Assembly (NCBI RefSeq): GCF_000214495.1
Contig: NZ_AFIJ01000033.1
Location: 17,963-81,962, forward strand
Reading direction: 5' to 3'
Length of the DNA stretch: 64,000 nt
From: Megasphaera lornae
GTDB taxonomy: Bacteria > Bacillota > Negativicutes > Veillonellales > Megasphaeraceae
How positions within the stretch are numbered: the stretch's first letter is position 1; each line of letters begins with the position of its first letter. The notes under the pieces are model-generated. The model did not search any database and was not told the origin of the DNA. It saw nothing but the letters and a program-made list of their open reading frames with translations. The position numbers and the translations under genes are program-made. Shown here one piece after another: positions 54,227-62,785 of the stretch.

Positions 54227-55891
54227 TCAGACAAGTGATTTTTTAGGAAACGCTACAGTAATCACCGTACCTTTATTCGGTTCACTCTCTAACGCTATTT
54301 TGCCATGGTGATATGCCACAGCATGTTTTACGATGCTAAGTCCGAGTCCGGTACCGCCGGACTGTTTGGAGTGGCTTTTGTCCACACGATAAAATCGTTC
54401 AAAGACACGCTCTTGATGCTCTGCCGGAATACCGATACCCGTATCTGCTACCTCAAGTCTGACATTCTTATCATCCTCGGAAACAGTAATTTTCACGCTG
54501 CCGCCACTCCTATTATACGTAATGGCATTATCACAGAGATTATATACAATTTCATATAAGAGTCTTTTTACACCGTACATATTTCCATCAGCGCCGCTCC
54601 ATGAAAGTGAAATATTTTTTGATTTTGCAGCATCAAAGAGTGTTTTACATACTTCATCAGCCAGATGACCGAGTGAAACCTCGGAAACAGGCATATCTGT
54701 CCCTTCATCCAACTGCGATAAGCGGATAATATCCTCAATAAGCGTAACAAGTCTGCTTGCTTCCTTTTTGATATATCCCACAAACCGGGGAATATCTTCC
54801 GATTTTGCAAGACCACTTTCCATTAAGTCTGTATATCCTATGATTCCCTGAAGCGGTGTCTTAAGTTCATGGGACACATTGGCTGTAAATTCCCGACGTC
54901 CTCTCTCCGCCTCTGCCTGTTCCGTAATATCAAACGCCAAAATAACCGTTCCAACCACCGCATCATCGGATACGATTCTGCTCAAATCAAACTGATACTC
55001 TCGCCCGTTTCGATTTTCCCTGAACTCTGCATGCCCGTTTTCCATAGATTTTTGCATGAAATCACGAATATTTTGATGGCGATCAACCTCAATGATGTTT
55101 CTTCCGATGCAGGTATCAGTCACACGAAACAGCTTTTTCGCTGACAGATTGATCGTAATAATGGCCCCGGCATTATCCAGTAAAATCAAACTTTCACGCA
55201 TATTACCGGTGATTTGATTAAATTCATCCCGCTTCTGTTTCAAACATGCAAGTGTTCGTTGTATCTCACGTTGCTGCCCTTGAATGCAGCGTAATAGAGG
55301 AGATAGTTCTTCATAAGTATCATTTTCCAGGGGGTTATCTAAATCCAATCGGTTTAAAGGTTCAACAATACGCTTTGCCATACGTTTTCCCAATACCGCT
55401 GACAGAATAACAACAAAAATACTCACGATAAGAATCGGTTGTATCATAGAAAGAAGAAGCACAAACACTGTAATGCGACCGGCGGAAATTCGTAAAACGG
55501 TACCATCTGTTAACCTTACTGCCTCATACACGGTCTTTTTTGTCAGCGTTTTGGAATAGCGGGAACTGCTTCCCGTTCCATGTTCAAATGCTTCTTTGAT
55601 TTCTTCTCTATCGGCATGATTTTCCATGTTGGCGGGATTGATTTCATTGTCAAACAACACGGTTCCATCTTTGGCAACCCATGTGATGCGATAATTTTTT
55701 AAATCAAGTTGATTTAAAAAATCCTTTCCTGCAACCTCCGTTCCCCGTGCGGCGATTGACAATTCACCTACCAACTGATTCTTTTGAACCGTTCCGAAAT
55801 AGTCAAACATACAAACAGTGATAATCAGAAGCGTGCCTAATAATGTACTGAAAGCAATCAAAAGAATGGCTTTGAAAATTTTACTGCTCAT
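54227..55891 (-). CDS. phoR: PhoR-type sensor histidine kinase
   Basis: A 554-residue membrane kinase. Two transmembrane helices (about 5-32 and 140-165) flank an extracytoplasmic domain. Then come a linker, a PAS domain, the phosphoacceptor in VSHELKTPLQGIIGY (about 355) and an ATPase domain with N box NLCDNAITY, DTGIGIP and GTGLGLSIVK. The frame to 55945 overlaps phoB heavily; the ATG at 55891, giving MSSKIFKAILL, is preferred. Last gene of the pst-pho operon; it is expected to sense phosphate through PstSCAB/PhoU. Confidence 0.92.
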   Translation of the reverse strand: MSSKIFKAILLIAFSTLLGTLLIITVCMFDYFGTVQKNQLVGELSIAARGTEVAGKDFLNQLDLKNYRITWVAKDGTVLFDNEINPANMENHADREEIKEAFEHGTGSSSRYSKTLTKKTVYEAVRLTDGTVLRISAGRITVFVLLLSMIQPILIVSIFVVILSAVLGKRMAKRIVEPLNRLDLDNPLENDTYEELSPLLRCIQGQQREIQRTLACLKQKRDEFNQITGNMRESLILLDNAGAIITINLSAKKLFRVTDTCIGRNIIEVDRHQNIRDFMQKSMENGHAEFRENRNGREYQFDLSRIVSDDAVVGTVILAFDITEQAEAERGRREFTANVSHELKTPLQGIIGYTDLMESGLAKSEDIPRFVGYIKKEASRLVTLIEDIIRLSQLDEGTDMPVSEVSLGHLADEVCKTLFDAAKSKNISLSWSGADGNMYGVKRLLYEIVYNLCDNAITYNRSGGSVKITVSEDDKNVRLEVADTGIGIPAEHQERVFERFYRVDKSHSKQSGGTGLGLSIVKHAVAYHHGKIALESEPNKGTVITVAFPKKSLV

Positions 55892-56561
55892 ATCCCGTCT
55901 CCCATCGATAACCGATATGACGAACCGTTTCAATGCATTTTCCATACCGACCTAATTTCTGTCTCAAGGTTTTAATGTGCATATCCAGCGTGCGGCTGTC
56001 TCCCATGTAATCGATGTTCCAAACCAAATCGTAAAGCTGTTCTCTCGTAAAAGCACTGCCCGGATGTGATAAAAATAAATGTAAGAGTTCAAATTCCTTA
56101 AAGGTAAGCATAATACGCTCTCCTTCTATCGTAAGCGTTCGCTCATCTAAATTCAGAATTAAACTGCCTACCTGCAAAAGTTCAAAAACCCGTCCTTGCC
56201 GACATCTGCGTAATACGGCTTTTACACGTGACACCAATTCCATCACACCAAATGGTTTTACAATATAATCATCGGCTCCTAAATCCAGCGCCTGAATTTT
56301 TTCATGTTCAGCACCTCTTGCCGTTGCCATAATGACCGGAATATTTTCCAGTTCCACCGAATGCCTCATCTTCCCCAAAAGTTCTACGCCATCCATTCCC
56401 GGAAGCATCACATCCAGTATCACCAATTCCGGTTTTTCTTTTTGAATCGCCTTCCAAAACTGCACTCCGTCGGAAAATCCTATTGCCTCAAACCCGGTGG
56501 AATTTAACGTATATATCTCTATTTCCCGAATGTTTTCATCGTCTTCTACACACCATATCAT
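55881..56561 (-). CDS. phoB: PhoB/PhoP-type response regulator
   Basis: A 226-residue OmpR-family regulator. The receiver domain has the acidic pair in VEDDENI, phosphoacceptor Asp in VILDVMLPGMDG and Lys in DYIVKPF. The C-terminal winged helix has LTFKEFELLHLFLSHPG and DSRTLDMHIKTLRQKLG. It likely binds the TTTACA repeats upstream of pstS. It overlaps phoU by 26 bases and phoR by about 11. Confidence 0.93.
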   Translation of the reverse strand: MIWCVEDDENIREIEIYTLNSTGFEAIGFSDGVQFWKAIQKEKPELVILDVMLPGMDGVELLGKMRHSVELENIPVIMATARGAEHEKIQALDLGADDYIVKPFGVMELVSRVKAVLRRCRQGRVFELLQVGSLILNLDERTLTIEGERIMLTFKEFELLHLFLSHPGSAFTREQLYDLVWNIDYMGDSRTLDMHIKTLRQKLGRYGKCIETVRHIGYRWETGYEQ

Positions 56562-57207
56562 GTTCCCGCTCCTTATGCTTTCCTGTCATGGCATAAATAA
56601 TCCATTCGGCAATATTGACTGCATGATCTCCGATACGCTCCGGATACTTTGCAATCATCAAAAAATCCGGCGCCGATTCGGCATCTGCATATTGGTTTAT
56701 AATCAATTCTACAACTGTATTTTTCATTCGGTCAAAAAAATTATTTATAATATCATATTCTAAAATCACATTTTCTGCAAGTGCTATATCCTTCCGAACG
56801 AATGCCTCCACACTGTCCGTTACCATTTTTACAACTGCCGGAGCCATATCATTGATAAGTTCCGCCCCCTTTATCTGACTGCCATTCAGTAAAATGACCA
56901 GTTCTGCAATGTCCTCCGCCTGATCCCCGATTCGTTCCATATCGGTAATCATTCTAAGTGCGGCAGAAATTTGACGCAAATCACCTGCTACCGGCTGCTG
57001 ATGCAAGAGTAACTTCATACAGAGTTGTTCAATATCTCTTTCCAATCGATCAATTTCTCCGGCACTCTGTTTCTTCTCTCTTGCCAACATTACATTTCCT
57101 TCAAACAAGGATTTCGTTACCCCTGCGATGGTTTCTTCACATATCGCGCCCATTCGAATCAGCTGTAGGTTCAGTTCATCCGGTTGCTTGTCAAATTGAT
57201 TCCTCAT
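56536..57207 (-). CDS. phoU: Phosphate-signalling protein PhoU
   Basis: A 223-residue two-repeat helical bundle (ALRMITDMERIGDQAEDIAEL near 85 and MIAKYPERIGDHAVNIAEWI near 185 are the paired metal-binding motifs). It links the Pst transporter to the PhoR kinase and restrains phosphate uptake. It starts at the pstB stop codon. Confidence 0.95.
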   Translation of the reverse strand: MRNQFDKQPDELNLQLIRMGAICEETIAGVTKSLFEGNVMLAREKKQSAGEIDRLERDIEQLCMKLLLHQQPVAGDLRQISAALRMITDMERIGDQAEDIAELVILLNGSQIKGAELINDMAPAVVKMVTDSVEAFVRKDIALAENVILEYDIINNFFDRMKNTVVELIINQYADAESAPDFLMIAKYPERIGDHAVNIAEWIIYAMTGKHKEREHDMVCRRR

Positions 57208-57983
57208 TATCCAAACCTTCCCGTAATATAATCTTCCGTTCTTTTATCCTGTGGCCGGTCAAAGATATTGTCCGTTGCCCCAAATTCCACCAGTTCACCA
57301 AGCAGGAAAAACGCTGTATAATCCGAGATCCTGACTGCCTGCTGCATATTATGCGTTACCATAACAATGGTATAATCTTTTTTCAGTTCCATAACCAATT
57401 CCTCAATCTTAGAAGTTGAAATCGGATCCAGTGCACTTGTCGGTTCATCCATCAAAAGAACATCCGGCTCTACTGCCAACGCTCTGGCAATACAAAGCCT
57501 TTGTTGCTGACCGCCGGACAACCCCAATGCATTTTTCTTCAGACGCTCTTTCACTTCATCCCAAATGGCCGCACCTCGAAGGGCTTTTTCAACAACCTCA
57601 TCCAAACGTTCTCGTTTGGTGATTCCGTGAGTTCGCGGACCGTAGGCAACATTATCATAAATACTCATGGGAAACGGATTCGGTTTTTGAAATACCATTC
57701 CTATTTGTTTACGCAATTCATTGACATCAACATGATGTGCAAAAATATTCTCTTCCCTATAATAAATCTCTCCGGTAATTTTTACGGACGGAATCAGATC
57801 ATTCATGCGATTTAATGTCTTTAAAAAGGTAGACTTTCCACACCCTGACGGACCAATCAGTGCCGTAATATTCTTTTCCGGGATTTCAATATTGATCTTT
57901 TTCAAAGCCTGATGTTCTCCATACCGGAGACACAAATCTTTAACAGTAATGAGTGTACCCATAGGTTTATTTCCTTTCTTCAT
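57207..57983 (-). CDS. pstB: Phosphate ABC transporter ATPase PstB
   Basis: A 258-residue ABC ATPase. Walker [21 protein letters not shown] (the NRMNDL tail is specific to PstB), signature LSGGQQQRL, Walker [14 protein letters not shown] and switch histidine in VTHNMQQA. The ATG at 57983 follows the pstA stop directly; an ATG at 57962 with AAAGGA upstream is an alternative start. Confidence 0.97.
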   Translation of the reverse strand: MKKGNKPMGTLITVKDLCLRYGEHQALKKINIEIPEKNITALIGPSGCGKSTFLKTLNRMNDLIPSVKITGEIYYREENIFAHHVDVNELRKQIGMVFQKPNPFPMSIYDNVAYGPRTHGITKRERLDEVVEKALRGAAIWDEVKERLKKNALGLSGGQQQRLCIARALAVEPDVLLMDEPTSALDPISTSKIEELVMELKKDYTIVMVTHNMQQAVRISDYTAFFLLGELVEFGATDNIFDRPQDKRTEDYITGRFG

Positions 57984-58844
57984 TTATCGTTCCTTTCTCC
58001 TCTTGGCATAATATTTCTGTGTCATTTCAGCTGCAAAATTTATCATCAATACTAAGAGCATAAGTATTGCGGCAATCGCAAACGCAATGTCAAATTCTCC
58101 ATCCTCCTTTGCATAAACATATAAACTGACGCTAAGCGTTGCTCCGGGAGAGGCAAGGCTGTCTGCAAGTCCATGCAACGCATGGGCAAATCCTGCGGTG
58201 AAAAGAAGTGCAGCGGATTCTCCTAATATTCTTCCTACGGATAAAATACAGCCGGTAATAACCCCGTCCACACATCCGGGAATAACTACGGTGCGTACTA
58301 CACGCCATTTTCCGGCACCCAGTCCGAACGCTCCTTCCCGATAGGAAATAGGGACACTTTTTAAACTCTCCTGTGTATTTCGCATAATAATCGGCAAATT
58401 CATGATTGCAAGCGTCAACGCGCCTGCCAAAAGACTTGTTCCCATATGATTTGCAAATATCAGCATACCCACCAACCCATAAATAATGGACGGGATACCC
58501 GACAGTGTTTCTGCCGTGTATTCCATGATAGAAACTATCTTTTGATTCGTCGCATATTCTGTCAAATAGATGGCTGCCCCAACTCCGAGCGGCAGTACAA
58601 TCAGCAATGCCGCAATCATAATGTACAAGGTATTCAGAATATCCGGTAAAATGCCGATGCGGTCACTGAGATAACCGGGTGCTGTAGACAAAAAAGACCA
58701 GTTGATACCCGGCACCCCATTTATCAAAACATAAACCAACAGGAATAATGAAATAGCTGCTGTCAAACCGGTGCAAATATACATTAGTCCTTTCATGAAC
58801 ACCTCATACTGCTTTCGTCTTACTTTGTGATATTCTGTATTCAT
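57984..58844 (-). CDS. pstA: Phosphate ABC transporter permease PstA
   Basis: A 286-residue permease with six predicted helices. It carries the ABC coupling motif in EGAFGLGAGKWRVVRTVVIPG and the PstA-typical LTEYATNQK and LSGIPSIIYGLVG. It forms the channel with PstC; three bases separate the two genes. Confidence 0.95.
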   Translation of the reverse strand: MNTEYHKVRRKQYEVFMKGLMYICTGLTAAISLFLLVYVLINGVPGINWSFLSTAPGYLSDRIGILPDILNTLYIMIAALLIVLPLGVGAAIYLTEYATNQKIVSIMEYTAETLSGIPSIIYGLVGMLIFANHMGTSLLAGALTLAIMNLPIIMRNTQESLKSVPISYREGAFGLGAGKWRVVRTVVIPGCVDGVITGCILSVGRILGESAALLFTAGFAHALHGLADSLASPGATLSVSLYVYAKEDGEFDIAFAIAAILMLLVLMINFAAEMTQKYYAKRRKER

Positions 58845-58847
58845 TTC

Positions 58848-59717
58848 CTATTTGATACCCCTTTTCAAAAAGAAATTTAATGTAGCATTCAAAAGCATGA
58901 TGAACAAGAATAAAACCAAGGCGACAGAGAACAGCGCTTCTCTCTGCAATCCGCCGGCATATGACATTTCGCCGGCAACTGCACCGGTCAGAAAACGCAC
59001 GCTTTGAAACAGGGAATTCGGCATATTGGCAGCATTGCCTGCTACCATCATTACTGCCATCGCCTCTCCGATTGCCCGACCGATGCCAAGTACGATTGCA
59101 GCGGCTATGCCGCTTTTCGCTGCCGGAACAGACACCCGAAAGTAGGTTTCTATCCGAGTCGCTCCCAACGCAAGAGAAGCGTCTTCATATTCCTTTGGTA
59201 CTGCATCCAGTGCCGTAACGGACATCTTAATTACCGAAGGCAGGATCATAATAGCAAGTACCAGCATTGCCGCCAACAAACTTGCTCCGTCCGAAACATA
59301 AAACAACCGTTGAATTCCCGCTACTAAAATTAACATACCCACAAGACCATAGACAACAGATGGAATTCCTGCAAGCAGACTTATGAATGACTGTATGAGT
59401 TCTTTGATTTTAGGATTTGCTACTTTTGACAGATACACAGCCGTAAAAAATCCAACCGGAACCCCAAGCAGAACCGCACCTGCCGTGCCATAAATACCGG
59501 TAAGGATAAACGGCAGAATTCCATATTGAGGATTCGCCTTAGTCGGTGCCCATTCTGTTCCGAAAAGGAATGGTATAAGACCGATCTTATGAATAGCCGG
59601 AATTCCCGATATGACTAAATAAACAGTAATCAAAAGCACACCGCCAACTGTAATTAAACCCAGCATAAAAAACAGTCCATGAATAACATTTTCGATCATT
59701 TGTTTTTTCTTCATCAA
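58848..59717 (-). CDS. pstC: Phosphate ABC transporter permease PstC
   Basis: A 289-residue permease with six helices. It carries FLFGTEWAPT near 48, ISLLAGIPSVVYGLVGM near 110 and the coupling loop EYEDASLALGATRIETYFRVSVPAAKSG near 175, all PstC features. It lies about 60 bases after pstS, separated by a strong hairpin. Confidence 0.95.
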   Translation of the reverse strand: MMKKKQMIENVIHGLFFMLGLITVGGVLLITVYLVISGIPAIHKIGLIPFLFGTEWAPTKANPQYGILPFILTGIYGTAGAVLLGVPVGFFTAVYLSKVANPKIKELIQSFISLLAGIPSVVYGLVGMLILVAGIQRLFYVSDGASLLAAMLVLAIMILPSVIKMSVTALDAVPKEYEDASLALGATRIETYFRVSVPAAKSGIAAAIVLGIGRAIGEAMAVMMVAGNAANMPNSLFQSVRFLTGAVAGEMSYAGGLQREALFSVALVLFLFIMLLNATLNFFLKRGIK

Positions 59718-59733
59718 CGTTCACCTCGACAAA

Positions 59734-59762
59734 TGGAGACAGTACACTCTGTACTGTCTCCA
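59734..59762 (-). promoter_or_regulatory. Intercistronic hairpin between pstS and pstC
   Basis: A perfect 12-bp stem (TGGAGACAGTAC/GTACTGTCTCCA) with a five-base loop and no T run. Such hairpins stabilise the upstream message or reduce read-through, which would give more PstS than permease. Confidence 0.7.
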
Positions 59763-59778
59763 TCCTGCTCTCCTATTC

Positions 59779-60624
59779 TTAATTTGCAGGAACAACACCC
59801 GCTTTAGAAATCAGCTCATTAGATGTCCGGGATGTTGCATAGTCAAAGAATTTCTTTGCCGCATCCGAAAGTTTCACGGCTTTTTTTGTTACTAGTACAA
59901 AGGGACGCTGTATGGTATATTTTCCGTTTTGGATATTTTCCTCGTTAACTGCTACCCCATCAACCGTCAGCGCTTTGACAGAGTTCTTAATAGATGCAGC
60001 AGATGCATACCCTATAGCATTCGGATTCTGCGCAACAGTAGTAATGACATCGCCTGTTGAAGTAAGTTCCTGTCGATACTTGCAGGCGTTTTTAGTCTTT
60101 GTAATAGATTCAAATCCATCACGGGTACCGGAACCGGCTTCACGACCAATCACAACAATCTTTTCATCCTTACCTCCTACCTGCGACCAGTTGGTAATTT
60201 TTCCTGTATAAATCCCTACAATATCTGTGATGCTTAAATTCCGTATCGGATTATCGGGATTTACAATCATTGCGATCCCGTCATGGGCGATTACCGTTTC
60301 CGTAAGACCGGATGCCTTCTCTTCGTCCTTCAAATTCCGAGAAGCCAATCCGATATCACATCGTCCCTCTGAAACTGCTTTGATCCCTGAACCGGATCCG
60401 GTAGGATTATAAGTAAATGCAATCCCCGTATCCTTTTGAAATGATTCTCCCAAAATGCCGATAACTTTCTCCATGGATGTCGAACCGTCCAAGGAAACAG
60501 AAGCCGAGCCGGCCTTCTCATCGGGAAGTGCATTTTTCTGACTCGCCTTTCCTCCGCATGCCGTTAAAACCCCCAGGCAAAGCACACCTACTGCAACAAT
60601 TGACAACATTTTTTTAATTTTCAT
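59779..60624 (-). CDS. pstS: Phosphate-binding lipoprotein PstS
   Basis: A 281-residue substrate-binding protein. The lipoprotein signal ends in LTACGG (lipobox Cys near 23). Phosphate-binding motifs are SLDGSTSMEKV, NPTGSGSGIKAV, SRNLKDEE and GREAGSGTRDGFE. The ATG at 60624 (MKIKKMLS) starts a normal signal peptide; the frame to 60669 adds a charged stretch before it. First gene of the pst operon, behind a Pho box. Confidence 0.95.
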   Translation of the reverse strand: MKIKKMLSIVAVGVLCLGVLTACGGKASQKNALPDEKAGSASVSLDGSTSMEKVIGILGESFQKDTGIAFTYNPTGSGSGIKAVSEGRCDIGLASRNLKDEEKASGLTETVIAHDGIAMIVNPDNPIRNLSITDIVGIYTGKITNWSQVGGKDEKIVVIGREAGSGTRDGFESITKTKNACKYRQELTSTGDVITTVAQNPNAIGYASAASIKNSVKALTVDGVAVNEENIQNGKYTIQRPFVLVTKKAVKLSDAAKKFFDYATSRTSNELISKAGVVPAN

Positions 60625-60691
60625 AGTCAACAGCTCGTCCTTTCTTATTCGTGATTTTTTTCCTTTCACACTGATAAGTTTACAGACTGCT

Positions 60692-60731
60692 TGTAAAATT
60701 CAAAAGACAAGGTTTGTAAAGTTGGTGTAAA
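60692..60731 (-). promoter_or_regulatory. Pho box (PhoB/PhoP operator) upstream of pstS
   Basis: On the minus strand TTTACA occurs at 60726-60731 and 60715-60720, exactly 11 bases apart. A degenerate TTGTCT lies one turn on (60705-60710), and a third TTTACA at 60692-60697. This spaced direct repeat is the Gram-positive PhoP-box pattern. A weak -10-like TAAACT follows. Confidence 0.75.
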
Positions 60732-60865
60732 GTATATCATGAACGTCATCAAAATCTACATCATAATTTTATAACCTCCGTTTGGCTATGAATATTGTCA
60801 CTAATATCGTTAAAAGATAAACTCTCCTATAGTTCAAATCTTTATTATCCATTTCCGATCACAAA

Positions 60866-60929
60866 AATAAAGGCTTTCCAACAGCCAATCGTACTCATTA
60901 ACGATAACCCGCTGAAAAGCCTTTTATTT
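60866..60929. repeat. Inverted repeat at the Tn916/host junction
   Basis: Imperfect arms near 60866-60886 and 60911-60929 (AAAGGCTTTCCAACAGC and GCTGAAAAGCCTTTTATTT) lie between the truncated orf8 and the pst locus. It may be a bidirectional terminator, or the end of an unidentified insertion sequence. Confidence 0.5.
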
Positions 60930-61163
60930 ACTACATATTTTTTTACTTGTTAGGGTGCAACTTTTGACATCAATGCTACGCATTCCACGTAAGACTTCAT
61001 CAACGACCATACTTTGATTGCCATATTCATCTTTCATAAGTCGTAGGGAACGCTTCGTTATGTACCCTCTGTAATGATGTAGAATCTGGTTAATCGCTTC
61101 GGTATCGCCATCTGTTGCCTTTACAATGAGAGGAAAGGGAATCATAGGATATTGTGTTTTCAT
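60924..61163 (-). CDS. Tn916 Orf8-like HTH protein, truncated and fused to a foreign tail
   Basis: The first 60 residues, through VVDEVLRG, match the small helix-turn-helix protein Orf8 of Tn916. That gene, with orf7, helps switch on the transfer genes after tetracycline induction. From residue 61 (MRSIDVKSCT onwards, 19 residues) the sequence differs from the Arg-Met-Glu-Thr tail I know for Orf8, so the frame crosses a recombination point at about 60984. The start overlaps the stop of orf7 by four bases, as in the intact element. Confidence 0.8.
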   Translation of the reverse strand: MKTQYPMIPFPLIVKATDGDTEAINQILHHYRGYITKRSLRLMKDEYGNQSMVVDEVLRGMRSIDVKSCTLTSKKICSK

Positions 61164-61582
61164 TCTTCAAATTCCTCCATAAACTTTTTAATTAAGGCTA
61201 GTCCACTGGTTCTATGCCGATAGACAGTAGAACGGTTCAATTTCAACAGGTCTGCAATTTCTGAATCGCTCATGTCCATAAAGTAAAACAGCAGTAGAAT
61301 TTCACGTTTCTTGTCTGGCAACTCACGTAATGCTTCACTCAACAAATCATTTTCAACGCCTACTGATAACCCATTGAGTGTAAAAATCTGAAAGTCAGTT
61401 GAATAGTTATCTGTTGTCGCAAACTGGCTAACAAGATAATCGCCAACATCCGAAAAGGACACCTCACGCTTTGCAATCCTTGAAAGATAAAGCATATAAT
61501 TCTTTCGCTCGTCTTCCATAGCACGTTTACAGATATAGTCAAACTGATTTTCTATTGTGGTCTGAAAAGAAGATGGTTTCAT
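61160..61582 (-). CDS. Tn916 Orf7, sigma-70 family regulator
   Basis: A 140-residue sigma-like protein. The C-terminal region 4 helix-turn-helix is in MDMSDSEIADLLKLNRSTVYRHRTSG in pieces. In Tn916, Orf7 and Orf8 act downstream of the tet(M) promoter to drive int/xis and transfer transcription. The ATG at 61582 (MKPSSFQ) has GGGGGTG upstream. Complete here, although its target genes int and xis are missing at this end. Confidence 0.93.
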   Translation of the reverse strand: MKPSSFQTTIENQFDYICKRAMEDERKNYMLYLSRIAKREVSFSDVGDYLVSQFATTDNYSTDFQIFTLNGLSVGVENDLLSEALRELPDKKREILLLFYFMDMSDSEIADLLKLNRSTVYRHRTSGLALIKKFMEEFEE

Positions 61583-62086
61583 GTTTCTCACCCCCTTTCT
61601 GTCTAGGAAAGGAAGTGAGCCTTGCTCGTTTATCTCCTTTCACTCTTAGTCCCAATGTGAAAGGGGGATTTGTTGCATTACTGATAAATAAACTTTGTAA
61701 AAAAGTTCTGAATAGCCAAAAAAGCATATAAACAGATTTATTTCTCTGTTTACATGCTTCTGTTATTCTATCTATATGATTTATAAAACCACATTGGTGG
61801 ACGTACTTATCTATTGCAGATAGACGACTTTTTTTGACAAGAACCCAATGTAAGGAAATTTATTGTATATGATGTACTTCATGGCGACGTTGACCTCCAA
61901 CAAACCGCCATTTGGAAGTAATATACAATATTTTAACAGCGTAAATAGCACTACCATATAACGGTTTTTTTTATTGGCGTTTAGTAGTGCTTTTTATTAA
62001 ATATAAACCTATAAACCATATAACACGTTTTTCTATACCTGTTTTTAATTCAGTAGGAACAATAAAATGTATAGAGGTGGTCTACT
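61583..62086. other. Tn916 intergenic regulatory region between orf7 and orf9
   Basis: About 500 bases without a gene. Two hairpins are visible: AAGCATATAAACAGA/TCTGTTTACATGCTT at 61722-61759, and AGCACTAC/GTAGTGCT at 61947-61991 followed by a T run on the plus strand. In Tn916 this stretch carries the orf7 promoter, the orf9 promoter and terminators limiting read-through from tet(M). Confidence 0.7.
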
Positions 62087-62440
62087 ATGCGTAAAAAAGA
62101 AGATAAATATGATTTTAGAGCCTTTGGTTTAGCCATTAAAGAAGCTCGATTGAAACGAGGTTTAACTCGTGAACAAGTGGGAGCATTGATTGAAATTGAC
62201 CCACGGTACTTAACTAATATTGAAAATAAAGGGCAACACCCCAGCATACAAGTTCTTTATGACCTTGTATCGTTACTTCATGTTTCCGTTGATGAATTTT
62301 TCTTACCTGCTAATAACTTGGTAAAAAGCACCCGACGATTACAGATAGAGAAATACATGGATAGCTTTACAGACAAAGAACTATCCTTAATGGAATCTTT
62401 AGCCAGCGGTATCAACGAAGCAAGAAACATCGAAGACTAA
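62087..62440 (+). CDS. Tn916 Orf9, XRE-family repressor
   Basis: A 117-residue protein with an N-terminal HTH ([35 protein letters not shown] in pieces) and a C-terminal helical part. It is the only plus-strand gene of the element here. In Tn916 Orf9 represses orf7 transcription, and antisense read-through from tet(M) reduces its synthesis during tetracycline exposure. RBS AGAGGTGG precedes the ATG. Confidence 0.95.
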   Translation: MRKKEDKYDFRAFGLAIKEARLKRGLTREQVGALIEIDPRYLTNIENKGQHPSIQVLYDLVSLLHVSVDEFFLPANNLVKSTRRLQIEKYMDSFTDKELSLMESLASGINEARNIED

Positions 62441-62465
62441 TTAAAAGAATCCATACATAACGGAA

Positions 62466-62510
62466 AGAGCCGATAAAATGAGATTGTATTAATCTCATTT
62501 TATCGGCTCT
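62466..62510. terminator. Bidirectional terminator between orf6 and orf9
   Basis: A near-perfect 20-bp hairpin (AGAGCCGATAAAATGAGATT and its complement, five-base loop). It overlaps the last codons of the small zinc-ribbon gene and can end transcripts from both sides. Confidence 0.8.
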
Positions 62511-62688
62511 GCGTCTTTGCGTCTGGCTCTGTAATCACAGTTACTTTGAACTGCTTTATTTCAATTAAATTTTCTTGTCTGCATTTCGGACAATAGAGGG
62601 GGAATTTTTTTAATTCAGTATCTTCCCTTATCTTTAATCGTGTTTTATTTCCACATACAGGACACAATATCCACTTGTAGTTTATAAT
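62500..62688 (-). CDS. Tn916 Orf6-like cysteine-rich KTR protein
   Basis: A protein of about 62 residues, too short for usual calling. It has two zinc-ribbon pairs (WILCPVCGNKTRLKIRED and YCPKCRQENL) and ends in EPDAKTQSR. It lies directly downstream of tet(M), as in Tn916. No ATG is available: GGAGGAG precedes a stretch with ATA, GTT and ATT, so a rare ATT (62688) or ATA start is assumed. Role unknown. Confidence 0.8.
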   Translation of the reverse strand: MINYKWILCPVCGNKTRLKIREDTELKKFPLYCPKCRQENLIEIKQFKVTVITEPDAKTQSR

Positions 62689-62785
62689 AACTATCTCCTC
62701 CTTTACACTTTAATTCAAATCTTTATTAAAAAATATTTCATCTTATTTAACAAGAAACCATATTTATATAACAACATAAAATACA

